Below, in pieces: positions 1 through 9,357 of a stretch of 64,000 bases of DNA (position 1 is its first letter; the number at the start of each line of letters is the position of its first letter). The notes under the pieces are model-generated. The model saw nothing but the letters and a program-made list of their open reading frames with translations. It did not search any database and was not told where the DNA came from. Made by a program: the position numbers and the translations under genes. Source of the stretch: Streptomyces sp. NBC_00224 (GTDB lineage Bacteria > Actinomycetota > Actinomycetes > Streptomycetales > Streptomycetaceae). The stretch is taken from contig NZ_CP108106.1 in NCBI RefSeq assembly GCF_041435195.1, positions 8,321,001 through 8,385,000 on the forward strand, written 5' to 3'.

Positions 1-1
1 C

Positions 2-1537
2 GGCACGGAGAGCACCGGCGCGTGGACCCAGGACTCCACGGGCGCCTACACCGCCGACTACAAGGCGTGGGTCGAGGCCAGCGCCGGGCGCACCGCGCTC
101 GTCGTGGCCGCGCAGGGCACCCGCAAGACCTTCGCGATGGACAGCTCCATGAGCGGTGCCGTCATCGCCGGCATCCAAGGGAACACGCTGCTCTACGGGG
201 TCCCGGGGAAGGCCGCCGACGAGACGCGGAGCCCGCTGTACGCCCGGAGCATCACGACCGCCGACGCCGTGCCGTACAAGCTCCTGGAGCACTTCTCCAG
301 CGTGGCCCACGCACCGGACGGCAGCCTGCTCGTGCGCGGCGCCACGGCCGAAGCCGACGGGCTGTTCCGGGTCCACGACGGATTCGGCGGCGCCCCGAGC
401 GTCACGCTCGTGGCGGACACGGGCCGGGATCTGGCCCTCAAGGTGACCGAGTCGAAGGTCCCCACCGCGGTGGACCTGGAGAAGGCGGGCACCACGGTCC
501 CGATGGAGTGGACCCTGTCCCGCGCGAACGCCACCGTGGACCTCACCCTCACGCACGCGGCCACCGGCAAGAAGCTCACCAAGCACCTGTCCCAGGCGGC
601 CTCCGGCAGTCGCTTCGCCTTCACCTGGGACGGCGTCCTGGACGGCATCAGCGCCCCCAACGGCGCCTACACCTGGCGGATCACCGCCACTCCGACCAGC
701 GGCGCGGGCGGTCCGGCGACCGCGTCGGGGAGCTTCCAGGTCTCGCGCCTGGCCAACCCGCACGACCTCAACGACAACGGCTCGACGGACGTGCTCGCGC
801 GGGACGCCTCGGGTGCGCTGTGGCGGGACGACCTCTTCGACTGGCCGTCGGGCAACCAGGCCACCACCGCCAAGCGGACGAAGATCGGTGCCGGTTGGCA
901 GGTCTACAACCAGATCGAGGCCGCGGGGAACCTTGCGGGCGCCCCGGCGGGTGACCTCGTCGCCCGCGACTCCTCGGGTGTCCTGTGGCTCTACCAGGGC
1001 GACGGCGCGGGCAACTTCACCTCCCGCGTCAAGGTGGGTGCCGGCTGGCAGATCTACAACAAGATCACCGGTGGCAGCGATCTCACCGGTGACGGACGCC
1101 CCGACCTCCTCGCCACCGACACCTCCGGCGTCCTGTGGCTCTACAAGGGCACCGGCAGCGCGTCCGCCCCCTTCGCCACCCGCACCCGAGTCGGCGGCGG
1201 CTGGCAGATCTACAACCAGATCACCGCCGTCGGCAACATCGCAGGCGGTACGGCCGGTGACCTCGTCGCCCGCGACACGTCGGGTGTCCTGTGGCTCTAC
1301 CAGGGTGACGGCACGGGCAACTTCACCTCCCGCGTCAAGATCGGCGGCGGCTGGAACAGCTTCTCCCAGCTCGTCGGCGCCGGCGACGTCACCGGCGACC
1401 AACGCCCCGACCTGATCGCCTACGGCCCGAACGGCACGTACGTCTACCAGTCGACCGGCTCGACGACGGCCCCGTTCAGTCGGCAGACGACCACCCTGTA
1501 CGCGGGCGAGGGCACCAAGTTCAACACCATCGCGTAG
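2..1537 (+). CDS. Secreted FG-GAP/VCBS repeat protein with FlgD-like Ig domain (5' partial)
   Basis: The open frame runs in from the window edge, so the N-terminus and any signal peptide are missing; about 511 residues are visible. An Ig-like segment near 680 nt (motif GAYTWRITATP) resembles FlgD-type domains. It is followed by at least four FG-GAP/VCBS-type repeats carrying DxNxNGxxD or DLTGDGRPDLL calcium-loop motifs and a recurrent SGVLWLYQGDG block. Such repeats form extracellular beta-propellers, commonly in wall-associated or secreted Streptomyces proteins; the ligand is unknown. The same C-terminal Ig-like signature recurs at the end of the secreted protein encoded at 3415-5706, so the two are probably related by shuffling or duplication. 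The product is inferred to be extracellular. Family assignment is firm, function is not. Confidence 0.8.
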   Translation, partial: GTESTGAWTQDSTGAYTADYKAWVEASAGRTALVVAAQGTRKTFAMDSSMSGAVIAGIQGNTLLYGVPGKAADETRSPLYARSITTADAVPYKLLEHFSSVAHAPDGSLLVRGATAEADGLFRVHDGFGGAPSVTLVADTGRDLALKVTESKVPTAVDLEKAGTTVPMEWTLSRANATVDLTLTHAATGKKLTKHLSQAASGSRFAFTWDGVLDGISAPNGAYTWRITATPTSGAGGPATASGSFQVSRLANPHDLNDNGSTDVLARDASGALWRDDLFDWPSGNQATTAKRTKIGAGWQVYNQIEAAGNLAGAPAGDLVARDSSGVLWLYQGDGAGNFTSRVKVGAGWQIYNKITGGSDLTGDGRPDLLATDTSGVLWLYKGTGSASAPFATRTRVGGGWQIYNQITAVGNIAGGTAGDLVARDTSGVLWLYQGDGTGNFTSRVKIGGGWNSFSQLVGAGDVTGDQRPDLIAYGPNGTYVYQSTGSTTAPFSRQTTTLYAGEGTKFNTIA

Positions 1538-1607
1538 GACTCGGCAGGCCCCTCACATCTTCACCCTCTGGCTGCGGCACAGGGATAAACCCTCGCGGGT
1601 GGCCGTA

Positions 1608-3113
1608 TCAGCAGTGCGGTACGACCTCCCAGGAGCCGGGCGAGCGCAGATGCAGGTTGCTGACGGCGGTGGAGGTGTGGGGGCCCATGTACTGCCCGGT
1701 ACCGATCGCGTAGCTCTTGTCGCCGATGAAGTAGGACCGCCCGGCCAGATTGTGGGAGACGTTGTCCGTGGTCCAGCAGTTCGGCAGCGGTGTTGTCGCT
1801 GTCGTGGTGGTCGCCGTCAGAGGGGCTGAACGGAGGCCTACGACCCCGGAGTTGTCGACGGCGGCGACGGTGTAGGCGTAGGAGGTGCCGGACGCCAGGC
1901 CGCTGTCGGAGTAGGCCGTGCTGCTGAGCGGGGTGGTGTTGGCTGTGCTGCCGTCGCGGTAGATGTTGTACGAGGCCGCGCCCGCGACCGGGTTCCAGGT
2001 CAGCGATATCGAGTTCGCGGTGGTGCCGGTGACGGTCAGGCCGGTCGGGGCGGGGAGCGCCGGTGTGGTGGGGGCGTCGGCGATCGCGTGCACCATGTTC
2101 GTGATCGCGGTGAGCTGTCGGCCGCCCTTCTCGGCGTAGTGGGTGTCACCGCCATACCCCCACCAGTTCCAGCAGCCGCGGGGGTTGTCGCTCGCGGTGG
2201 TGGCCTGGGGGTACAGGACGACCATGTTGTTCGTGTCGGCGTACTCGTTCAGGTAGGCCTGAGCCATGAACTTGTCTCCGATCAGCCCGTAGTACTGGTA
2301 GCAACCGTGCAGGGCCACCATCAGCCTGCATGACGCCCCCGCCTCGCACGATTGCGGGATGTAGGAGAAACCCTCGTTTCCCATGCTGATCGCGGACGCG
2401 CTTCCGCCGGGCACGTACGCGTTCTGGTCGAACTGGACAAGTCTTCCGGTCAGCGGGCCTGAGACGGCGGGCCTCACGCTGCCGAACAGGTGGGTGAGCA
2501 TGTCCTTTTCGGGGTCGCCGCCACAGTTGTTGAGGTAGGGCGCTGCCGTTGAGGTGCAGGACACTTCGCCGAGCGGGCTGACCCAGGCGTGTCCGGCGTT
2601 CGATGCCGTGTCGTAGGTGACGTTGGCCCCGAAGTCGCGGTAATAGGCGGCGAGATCGTCGTTCACGGTGCGGTCCACGGTCCGGTCGGAACTTCCGTGG
2701 TAGAGCCAGACGGAGTCGCCGGAAAGGTTGGCGACGGCGTCGACGCTGCCGGACGCCGCCCGGTCGCGGGTCTCCTGCTCCAACTGTGCGGGGGTCTTGC
2801 GGGGCATGAAGGTGTCCATGCACGCGTACAAGGCGGTGGTGAGGTTGGCCTGCGCGCACTCGTACGGGCCCGCGGAGAAGATCCCGACTCCCTTGAAGAC
2901 TTCAGAGTGCGCGACATGCAGTTGGTTGGCCAGGAACCCACCGGACGAAACCCCGGACACATAGACGGAGTCGATGTCGAGGGGCTGCAACAGTCCCTTG
3001 GCGGGGGTGGGGGCAGCAGCCCCGGCATCAGTAACCGGGCTTATGGACAGGGCGATTGCCGCCGACACTGCCACGAGCAGATTTCTGATGTTGATGCTCT
3101 TCAGGTAATGCAT
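1608..3113 (-). CDS. Secreted PHB-depolymerase-like esterase with FnIII domain
   Basis: Likely extracellular short-chain polyhydroxyalkanoate depolymerase or related esterase. From the ATG at 3113 (GGAG about 8 nt upstream) the protein is 501 residues. Residues 1-34 are a signal peptide. A lipase box GVSSG at 54-58 places the nucleophile at Ser56. Downstream are conserved depolymerase-like blocks: VALHGCYQYYG, an Asn/Arg/Gly-Cys-Trp-Asn-Trp-Trp motif, and a Ser-Asp-rich WLYHGSSDRTV segment followed by a His in NAGHAW. A fibronectin type III domain (about 375-455) and a Cys-bounded C-terminal region, probably substrate binding, complete the architecture. A longer open frame to 3188 adds 25 residues ahead of the signal peptide and is less likely. 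It converges with the FG-GAP gene and diverges from 3415-5706. The true substrate (PHB, other polyester, or feruloyl/acetyl ester) cannot be told. Confidence 0.82.
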   Translation of the reverse strand: MHYLKSINIRNLLVAVSAAIALSISPVTDAGAAAPTPAKGLLQPLDIDSVYVSGVSSGGFLANQLHVAHSEVFKGVGIFSAGPYECAQANLTTALYACMDTFMPRKTPAQLEQETRDRAASGSVDAVANLSGDSVWLYHGSSDRTVDRTVNDDLAAYYRDFGANVTYDTASNAGHAWVSPLGEVSCTSTAAPYLNNCGGDPEKDMLTHLFGSVRPAVSGPLTGRLVQFDQNAYVPGGSASAISMGNEGFSYIPQSCEAGASCRLMVALHGCYQYYGLIGDKFMAQAYLNEYADTNNMVVLYPQATTASDNPRGCWNWWGYGGDTHYAEKGGRQLTAITNMVHAIADAPTTPALPAPTGLTVTGTTANSISLTWNPVAGAASYNIYRDGSTANTTPLSSTAYSDSGLASGTSYAYTVAAVDNSGVVGLRSAPLTATTTTATTPLPNCWTTDNVSHNLAGRSYFIGDKSYAIGTGQYMGPHTSTAVSNLHLRSPGSWEVVPHC

Positions 3114-3414
3114 GTGCGGCTCCAAGCGCCGGTGGGTTCGACAATTTTGGGAGCGCTCGCCCGGCGTTGCAGCGTGGGGGCGCGACATACTCCACGGGCC
3201 TCACGTGGTGCAGGTCGCCATTGCCGACGTACCGGCGCGGCTTCAGGGGGCTGGGCGAGGCGCCGCGATCCACACTTGCGAGATGTTGAAAGCTCGCCAA
3301 TCGGCGACGACTTGATCATATTCTTTCCTGGGCCTGCAAGATCATCTGGCCTGCACGCGTCCGGTGTCCGGCACCATCCATGCCGCCACCGGCCGTCAAC
3401 GAGGGGGTAGACCA
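3114..3414. other. Divergent intergenic region
   Basis: About 300 bases between two secreted-protein genes reading outward. It carries the ribosome binding sites of both (GGAG for the esterase; GAGGGGG at 3401-3407 for the plus-strand gene) and must hold both promoters. GATCAT occurs twice, about 26 nt apart, between 3310 and 3345. I see no convincing promoter hexamers, operator dyad or small gene. Confidence 0.5.
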
Positions 3415-5706
3415 ATGTTCGTCCCGAGAAAGTGCCCGAGATACGGCAGACGCGGCGCGGCTCTCGCCTTAGGGGTTCTCGCGCTGACCTCAAGCGTGGT
3501 CCTGGCCGCGCCGGTGACCGCTCAGGCGGCCGACTCCGCCGGGGTCCTCATACCGACGCCCGACGCCTACGCGGACCTCGCCAGCACGTTGCTCTCCACC
3601 AGCAACAACGGGGTGCTGCACCAGGAGGAGGGCTCCGCGAGCTATCTGTGGACCACTACGTACAACCGTCAGACCGTCCCGGTGACGGCGCTTGACGGCG
3701 TGCCCCGGGAAGCCATCTTCACGCAACACGACGAGTACGACCGGGCCGCGTACGCCACCACGGTGGATGACACCACCACCATCACGCTGGTCAACGTCGA
3801 GAAGAACACGAAGACGGACCTGACTCTGCCGCAGGGATACACCCATCCGCGGGTCTCCGGGGGCTTCGTCCTCGCCACCCGGGCGACAGGGGACGGCGGA
3901 TACGACCTGCGGGTGCTGCGTCCCAGCGGCGCCAGCGCGCCGTACGACATTGCGGTACGGCTGCCGGCGGGGGCCACCGCGGAGGCCGAGCCGGTGCTGT
4001 TCGGCGGTGAGTCCACCTCGCTCGTCATCCGTTACCGCATCGGCTCGACCTACGGCTACGGCATCCTCAACGGCATCTCCGGCGCTGTCAGCGCGCTGCC
4101 GGTCACGGGCGAGGCGAGCAGCTTCCGCATCACCCGCGACGTGGTCACCTGGTTCACCCGGCAGGGCGGGCAGGGGGTGCGGGTGCTGTCGCGCGAGCGG
4201 CCCGGCGGCACGCCCAAGGTCGTCGAGCTGGCGCTGAAGTCCGCCGACAGTGAGGTCACCGCGTACGTCGTGGGCCGGAACGTACTGTGGACGGAGGGGC
4301 GCAAGGGTGCCCTGAACCTGACGCCGATCGACGGCGCGGAGACCTCCCGGGTGCTGCTCACGGAGTTCGAACAGGGCCTGGAACGGTCCGACAGCATGCT
4401 CACCGCTCTCGGCCGGACCGCGGACGGCACCCGCGCCATCCATCTGTTCACCGTGGACGGCAGCGGACTCGTCTTCGATCTGCCGCTGCGCGTACTGAAG
4501 CCGGTCAAGAAGGCGGACGGCTCGGTGCGGGCGCTCGGCCTGGACCGGGGAACCGTTCGGTTCGCCGACGCGCTGCCGGACTCGGTGCGGCTGTACGGCA
4601 AGGACATCGGCACCGCCCTCGACCCGGTCGCCGCGACGGATCTGCCCGTATTCGACACCGCCGCGCCGGGACGGTTCGCCGACGGCGGTGACGAGGGCCT
4701 GGCCCGGCTGGTCACCGATCCGGACACCGGCAAGGACGTCCTGGTGACCGGAGACGACCCCGCCAAGTCCGGGGACCGTCTGCCGCTGCCCGCCGCGGGC
4801 GGCCGTATCGTGGACGTCTCGCCCGAGTTCCTGCTCTACCGGGCGCCCGGCGCCGACGGCAAGAACTACGTAGTCGACACCGCCCGAGACAAGATCGTCC
4901 AGGAACAGCCCGCGCAGGCGGCGTCCCTGGACCACTCCACGCTCTGGACCGCGCAGCCGAACAGCTCCGGCACGCTGATCGCCACCGATCTGCGGACCGG
5001 CGAGCAGCGCGGCGCCATCGCGCTCCAGGCGGGCTGCGTCCCCGACGAGCTGCAGTCCAACGGCAGGCTCATCTACTGGAGTTGCACCGGCCAGGACCGG
5101 GCGGGGGTGTACGACGCGGCCGCCGACGTCGCGTACCCCGCGCCGGCCCATGACGTACTGCTCGGCGACGGCTTCCTCGCCCAGCGCGTGCCGGGCGGCG
5201 ACACCGTCCGCCTCACCGGGCTGAACGACGACGGCACCACCGCTGACCTGGGCGCCGTCAGCGGCGTCAAGGACGCTGAGACGGCCGACAGCCGTGGAGT
5301 GACCTGGACGGTCGACCGGCACGCGGGCAAGATCGCCTTCGTCGACAGGGACGACACCGTCCATGTCACCGCGGTGCAGCGCGCCGTCTCGGCGCTGACG
5401 GTCGCCGACAGCTCCGTCCCGGCGGCCTTCCGGCCCGGCGACGGCGCTGTCTGGCAGGCCCGGTGGTGGCTGTCCAAGCCCGCCGCCTCCTGGAAGCTGA
5501 CCCTGCGCAGCCGTGACACCGGCGCCGTCGTGCGTACCTGGACCGGCGCTGCGACGCGCGGCACCGTACCGGTGTCCTGGAACGGTGCCGTCGCGGACGC
5601 CACCGCTGTCGCCGGTGGCTACACCTGGTCCCTGACGGCCACCCCCGCTGATGGCCAGGGCCCGGCCCTTCGGGTGTCCGGGGCGCTGGACATCGCCGGT
5701 TCGTAA
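3415..5706 (+). CDS. Secreted beta-propeller-like protein with C-terminal FlgD-like domain
   Basis: A 763-residue exported protein. The start is the ATG at 3415, behind GAGGGGG and followed directly by a signal peptide (basic MFVPRKCPRYGRR, hydrophobic stretch, AxA at AQAA). The body is a long series of beta-rich repeats without sharp WD motifs, compatible with a seven-bladed or larger propeller. The last about 90 residues (WQARWWLSKPAASW through AGGYTWSLTATPADG) match the FlgD-like Ig domain also seen at 2-1537. Codon 19 (3469-3471) is a TTA Leu codon, so translation may depend on the bldA tRNA, as for many developmental Streptomyces genes. Molecular function is unknown; surface or matrix binding is plausible. 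Confidence 0.72.
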   Translation: MFVPRKCPRYGRRGAALALGVLALTSSVVLAAPVTAQAADSAGVLIPTPDAYADLASTLLSTSNNGVLHQEEGSASYLWTTTYNRQTVPVTALDGVPREAIFTQHDEYDRAAYATTVDDTTTITLVNVEKNTKTDLTLPQGYTHPRVSGGFVLATRATGDGGYDLRVLRPSGASAPYDIAVRLPAGATAEAEPVLFGGESTSLVIRYRIGSTYGYGILNGISGAVSALPVTGEASSFRITRDVVTWFTRQGGQGVRVLSRERPGGTPKVVELALKSADSEVTAYVVGRNVLWTEGRKGALNLTPIDGAETSRVLLTEFEQGLERSDSMLTALGRTADGTRAIHLFTVDGSGLVFDLPLRVLKPVKKADGSVRALGLDRGTVRFADALPDSVRLYGKDIGTALDPVAATDLPVFDTAAPGRFADGGDEGLARLVTDPDTGKDVLVTGDDPAKSGDRLPLPAAGGRIVDVSPEFLLYRAPGADGKNYVVDTARDKIVQEQPAQAASLDHSTLWTAQPNSSGTLIATDLRTGEQRGAIALQAGCVPDELQSNGRLIYWSCTGQDRAGVYDAAADVAYPAPAHDVLLGDGFLAQRVPGGDTVRLTGLNDDGTTADLGAVSGVKDAETADSRGVTWTVDRHAGKIAFVDRDDTVHVTAVQRAVSALTVADSSVPAAFRPGDGAVWQARWWLSKPAASWKLTLRSRDTGAVVRTWTGAATRGTVPVSWNGAVADATAVAGGYTWSLTATPADGQGPALRVSGALDIAGS

Positions 5707-5713
5707 CGTCCGA

Positions 5714-5749
5714 GGGAATGGGGCGGGGGCAACGCCCCGCCCCATTCCC
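5714..5749. terminator. Bidirectional hairpin terminator
   Basis: A perfect 15-bp inverted repeat (GGGAATGGGGCGGGG pairing with its complement at 5735-5749, loop GCAACG) begins 8 bases after the stop of the upstream plus-strand gene. It lies between that gene and the convergent gene ending at 5802. No strong U-tract follows, as is usual in Streptomyces. Confidence 0.85.
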
Positions 5750-5801
5750 TTGTGCCCCGCCATGCGTCCCTCGGGCGCTGCGGAAAGCCGCAGAGCCGCC
5801 G

Positions 5802-7034
5802 CTACTCGCTCTTGCAGGCGGTGACGTTGTCGCTGGTGCCGGGTACGGCCGCGGCCCGTGCGGCCTGGAAGTTGGCCTCGAACGCGCTGTAGACGGAGGG
5901 CGTGGTGATACGCAGCATCGCCTCGTCGTTGTTGCGCAGCGCCGGACCACTCCAGTTGTGGCTGCCGGTCCACATCAGCTTCTGGACGCTGCCCGCGTAC
6001 ATGCCGTCCACCAGCACGTTCTTGGAGTGCACGATGCGGTTCGGGGTGGTGCTGTCGGCGTCGTCATCGTGCTGGTAGCAGCGGTTGGTGATGCCGGAGA
6101 CCCCGTGGAGGGCGTTCCACGTACCCGTGTCGGTCTCGCTGTAGACGAGGTCGATCAGACACCCCGCCCCGGCGAGTGCGCGCAGCTTGTCGGCAACGTC
6201 CTGACGGCTGATCTTCAACATGGCCGCGTGGACGGTCGTACGGTGCGAGCCGGCGGTGTCGGTCCAGCGGCAGGTGATGTTGTCCAGCGCGTTCACGACG
6301 GTGTCGGTGGTGGCGTCGGTGCCCGCGCGCGGGAAGAAGTAGTACTTATAGTCACCGGCGTTGCCGTACGTGTACGACCAAGCGGTGCGGTTCTGCGCGG
6401 GCAGCTTGTCGAAGTAGGAGAGGTAGCCGCTGTACAGCTCGGTGTTGCCCGCGACGGTGATCGAACTGTTCCAGTAGCGCGTGTAGTTGGACGGCGTCAG
6501 GTTCGAGGTGAGCTGCATGACGACGTTCTTCTGCGCGCCGCCGCCGACACTGTCGGCCAACAGGAACTTGTTGTGGTTGATGCCGGTTCCCGCCGGCCCC
6601 AGACAGGAGCTGCCCGTGGCGCAGAGCTTCACGTACGAGCTCTGCGACGTGTCCGTACCGAGAGCCGCCCGCAAGATGTCGTACGCCTGCGGGAAGTCAC
6701 GGGTGCTCGCGTCCAGGACCACCTTGACGCTGAGGCCGCGGTCCGCCTTCGCGGCGACCAGTTCGTTCGCGACGGTCTCGTCCCACAGGTGGTACATGGC
6801 CAGCCGCAGCGAGGTTCCGCTGTCGGCGTTGGCGACGACGGACCGGACCTGGCTACGGATCGCCTGCTGTGCCGCGCTGTCCCCGGTCGGATCGTTGAAC
6901 ACCGGGCCCGTGGTCACCGTGGCGGCGCTCGCGGTGCCCACGGGCCCGACGAGCATCCCGGTGAGGACCCCCGTGGCGACGGCGAACGCACCGACCGCGG
7001 TGCGCAGTCGGCCGGGTATAAGGATGAGCTTCAT
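5802..7034 (-). CDS. Secreted phospholipase D-like protein
   Basis: A 410-residue exported member of the PLD superfamily. The start at 7034 follows a GGGGGAG site and opens a signal peptide ending near ASAATV (about residue 38). Both HKD motifs are intact: His154-Asn-Lys156-x4-Asp161 and His336-Ser-Lys338-x4-Asp343. A bilobal HKD enzyme using the two histidines is therefore expected. The substrate could be a phospholipid, or nucleic acid as in secreted PLD-type nucleases; the sequence does not decide. Cysteines near 138-144, 255, 292 and 319 may form disulfides. A longer frame to 7106 would add residues ahead of the signal sequence and is rejected. It converges with the propeller-like gene across a strong terminator. 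Confidence 0.82.
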   Translation of the reverse strand: MKLILIPGRLRTAVGAFAVATGVLTGMLVGPVGTASAATVTTGPVFNDPTGDSAAQQAIRSQVRSVVANADSGTSLRLAMYHLWDETVANELVAAKADRGLSVKVVLDASTRDFPQAYDILRAALGTDTSQSSYVKLCATGSSCLGPAGTGINHNKFLLADSVGGGAQKNVVMQLTSNLTPSNYTRYWNSSITVAGNTELYSGYLSYFDKLPAQNRTAWSYTYGNAGDYKYYFFPRAGTDATTDTVVNALDNITCRWTDTAGSHRTTVHAAMLKISRQDVADKLRALAGAGCLIDLVYSETDTGTWNALHGVSGITNRCYQHDDDADSTTPNRIVHSKNVLVDGMYAGSVQKLMWTGSHNWSGPALRNNDEAMLRITTPSVYSAFEANFQAARAAAVPGTSDNVTACKSE

Positions 7035-7317
7035 GTCTCCCCCTGTCGGATCCAAAAATCTCGCGCATCCTAGCCGCGCGCGGCGATCACTGGGCAGGGG
7101 CCGCACGTGCGAGGAGACGGCGACGCACTACGTCACCGCCGACTGTCCTGACTGCCCCCCAGGTCGCCGCGGTGATCTCCAGGCCGTCGTTGGTCGACCA
7201 CACCGCTGCCCAGGCAGTTCCTCAGGCGATCCTCTACTGCCCGAGGCGGCGCGTATCCGGGACACTGGCGGCCGTGATCGAAACCGTACCGAGTGACACC
7301 GGGAAGGAGTCTCAACG

Positions 7318-8682
7318 ATGCTGGACAGCTGTACCCCGCTCCTGTCCGAGACCGTCGGCCGCTACTACGACCATGGTTACTACCAGGGCGCCGCCCTGCC
7401 CCAACTCCTCGCCGAGCACGCCCGCACCTACGGCACTCGTACGGCCCTCGTCCACGGCGAACGCCGACTCACCTACCGCGAACTGAACCGACGTGTGGAC
7501 CGGGTGGCTGCCGGGCTCGCGCTTCGGGGCATCCGCTCCGGCGACCGGGTCATCGTCCAGCTCCCGAATGTGCCCGAGTTCGTCATCACCGTCTACGCCC
7601 TCATGCGTGCCGGCGCCCTCCCGGTGTTCGCGTCCATCTCCCACCGCGCCGACGAGATCGGACACCTCGCCCGTATCGCCGAAGCCGCTGCATACATCGG
7701 CCCCAGCGTCCACCACGGCTTCGACCACGCCGCGATGGCGGCGGAGATCAGCGACGACCATCCGCGTCTGCGCCGCGCCTTCACCCTCGACAGCCCCGAT
7801 GGTGCCCAAGGCGGCTTCGCCACCGCCCCCAGCGGATGTCTGTTCTTCCCCCTGCGCTCCGTGGACGCTCCGAGGGGACCGGACCGCACGTACAACCCCA
7901 ACGACGTCGCGTTCTTCCTGCTGTCGAGCGGGAACACGGCCCCACCCCAGCTCGTCCCGCGCACCCACAACGACTACGCGTATCAGAGCCGGGCCGCAGC
8001 CGAACTGATCGGCCTCGGCCCCGAAGACGTCTACCTCGCGGCCCTCTCGGCGGAGTCCAACTTCACTTTCGGCTGTCCCGGCATCGTCGGCACCCTCGCC
8101 GTCGGCGGGACCGTCGTGCTGATCGACGAACCCGGCCCCGCCGACGCCTTCCACGCGATCGAGACCGAGAAGGTCACCGTCACCTCCCTCGTCCCCGCTG
8201 TCGCGCAACTGTGGCTGGACACCCGCCTCAACGGCCAGTACGACCTCGCCGGCCTGCGCCTCATCCAGATCGGCGGCGCACGTCTCCACCCCGAACTCGC
8301 GGCCCGCATCCCATCGGCCTTCGACTGCCGCCTCCAACAGGTCTTCGAGATGGCTGAGGGGCTGCTCTGCCTCACCCGCCTCACCGACACCGACGCCGTC
8401 ATCCATCACACGCAGGGGCGCCCCCTCTCGCCCGGGGACGAGATCCGCATCACCGACGCAGACGGCACCGACGTGCCGGCGGGAACTCCCGGGCAGCTCT
8501 GGACGCGCGGCCCCTGCACCCTGCGCGGCTACTACAAAGCCCCCGACCAGAACACCGGCTCCTTCACCGCCGACGGCTTCTGCAAGACCGGCGTCGTCGC
8601 CCGCCTCACCGAAGACGGCAACCTCGTCGTCGGAGGGGCGGTACCGACACTGACTGAGGCTTCCCGGGCCGACCATCTTTGA
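7318..8682 (+). CDS. Truncated, degenerate aryl-acid AMP ligase (DhbE/EntE-like)
   Basis: 454 residues, starting at ATG 7318 behind GGAAGGAG. The whole N-terminal lobe of a 2,3-dihydroxybenzoate/salicylate-AMP ligase is recognisable (GxRSGDRV, AxSNFTFGCPG, QVFEMAEGL). However, family members run to about 540 residues and this one stops right after the GNLVV segment. It therefore lacks the hinge and the C-terminal lobe with the catalytic lysine. The ATP P-loop is also altered, at about 203-211 reading SSGNTAPPQ where SGGTTGxPK is expected, and the ribose-binding GD of KTGDLVRL reads GV at 425-426. It is either a decaying pseudogene or a repurposed binding protein. The reading frame is otherwise clean, with normal codon bias. 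No aryl-carrier protein or siderophore gene lies adjacent. Confidence 0.8.
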   Translation: MLDSCTPLLSETVGRYYDHGYYQGAALPQLLAEHARTYGTRTALVHGERRLTYRELNRRVDRVAAGLALRGIRSGDRVIVQLPNVPEFVITVYALMRAGALPVFASISHRADEIGHLARIAEAAAYIGPSVHHGFDHAAMAAEISDDHPRLRRAFTLDSPDGAQGGFATAPSGCLFFPLRSVDAPRGPDRTYNPNDVAFFLLSSGNTAPPQLVPRTHNDYAYQSRAAAELIGLGPEDVYLAALSAESNFTFGCPGIVGTLAVGGTVVLIDEPGPADAFHAIETEKVTVTSLVPAVAQLWLDTRLNGQYDLAGLRLIQIGGARLHPELAARIPSAFDCRLQQVFEMAEGLLCLTRLTDTDAVIHHTQGRPLSPGDEIRITDADGTDVPAGTPGQLWTRGPCTLRGYYKAPDQNTGSFTADGFCKTGVVARLTEDGNLVVGGAVPTLTEASRADHL

Positions 8683-8807
8683 GATTTCTGTGCCGACGGT
8701 GTCACACATGGGGGTTGCCGCGGTTCAGCGAGGTGTGGGGGTCGCGCAGCGATGCGGGGCCCATCGCTCCAGATCGTCCGCTGAATCAACGCCCATAGGA
8801 GTATCCG

Positions 8808-9155
8808 ATGTCCCTGGCATACATCATCGTCGCCGTTCTCACCGCGGCCTGGATCGGCTTCTCCGGATTCTCCCTGCTGCGCCGGGCTGACTTCGTGACG
8901 CAGCCGCTGATCGAGTACGGCGTCCCGCGTGCCTGGTGGACCCTGCTGGGGGCGGCCAAGGCGGCCGGCGCGGTAGGCCTGCTTGTCGGCCTGGCGGTCC
9001 CCGCGATCGGCATCGCGGCCGGGCTCGCCCTCGTTCTGTACTTCCTGGGCGCGGTCGTCACCGTCCTGCGGGCACGCTCCTACAAGACCGTCGCCTTCCC
9101 CGTCCTGTACCTCGCGCCAGTCGTGGCCACCCTGACCCTCGGCTACGCGGCCTGA
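8808..9155 (+). CDS. DoxX-like small membrane protein
   Basis: 115 residues with four predicted transmembrane helices (about 1-21, 45-65, 68-88, 96-113), the size and pattern of the DoxX/DoxX-like family. The start at ATG 8808 follows AGGAG. Charged loops are short, and RRADF after helix 1 matches the family's typical cytosolic or periplasmic turn. DoxX relatives are tied to redox or thiol stress in other actinobacteria, but the biochemical role is uncertain. It is monocistronic: an intrinsic terminator follows at 9222-9265. Confidence 0.78.
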   Translation: MSLAYIIVAVLTAAWIGFSGFSLLRRADFVTQPLIEYGVPRAWWTLLGAAKAAGAVGLLVGLAVPAIGIAAGLALVLYFLGAVVTVLRARSYKTVAFPVLYLAPVVATLTLGYAA

Positions 9156-9221
9156 CCCGCGACAGCGGGCCGAACCCATCGTGCAGGGCACGAACAAGCG
9201 CACCGACGGAGCCTGTGCGAC

Positions 9222-9265
9222 GCGGGCTGCCTGCGGCGTCGAGACCGCAGACAGCCCGCACTTTT
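9222..9265 (+). terminator. Rho-independent terminator after doxX-like gene
   Basis: Stem 9222-9236 pairs with 9245-9259 over 15 positions with one C-A mismatch and an eight-base loop. It is followed by CACTTTT, an unusually clear T-run for this genome. Confidence 0.85.
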
Positions 9266-9357
9266 CCTCATGTCACGGCCCGACTGGGACGATCACCAGG
9301 TCCGCCGAGGCCGAAAAGCGGTGGACAGCCCTTCGGCGCTGGGCGAGCATCGCCGCG

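Noticed and set aside
3490..5973. Long minus-strand open frame (about 827 codons) antisense to the secreted propeller-like gene
   Set aside because: Arg/Gly/Pro-rich translation with no domains, signal peptide or ribosome binding site; the plus-strand frame has signal peptide and normal third-position GC.
7318..8682. A frameshift that would restore the C-terminal lobe of the AMP ligase downstream
   Set aside because: I checked the sequence after the stop to 8807 and found no remnant of the hinge or catalytic-lysine segment in any frame.
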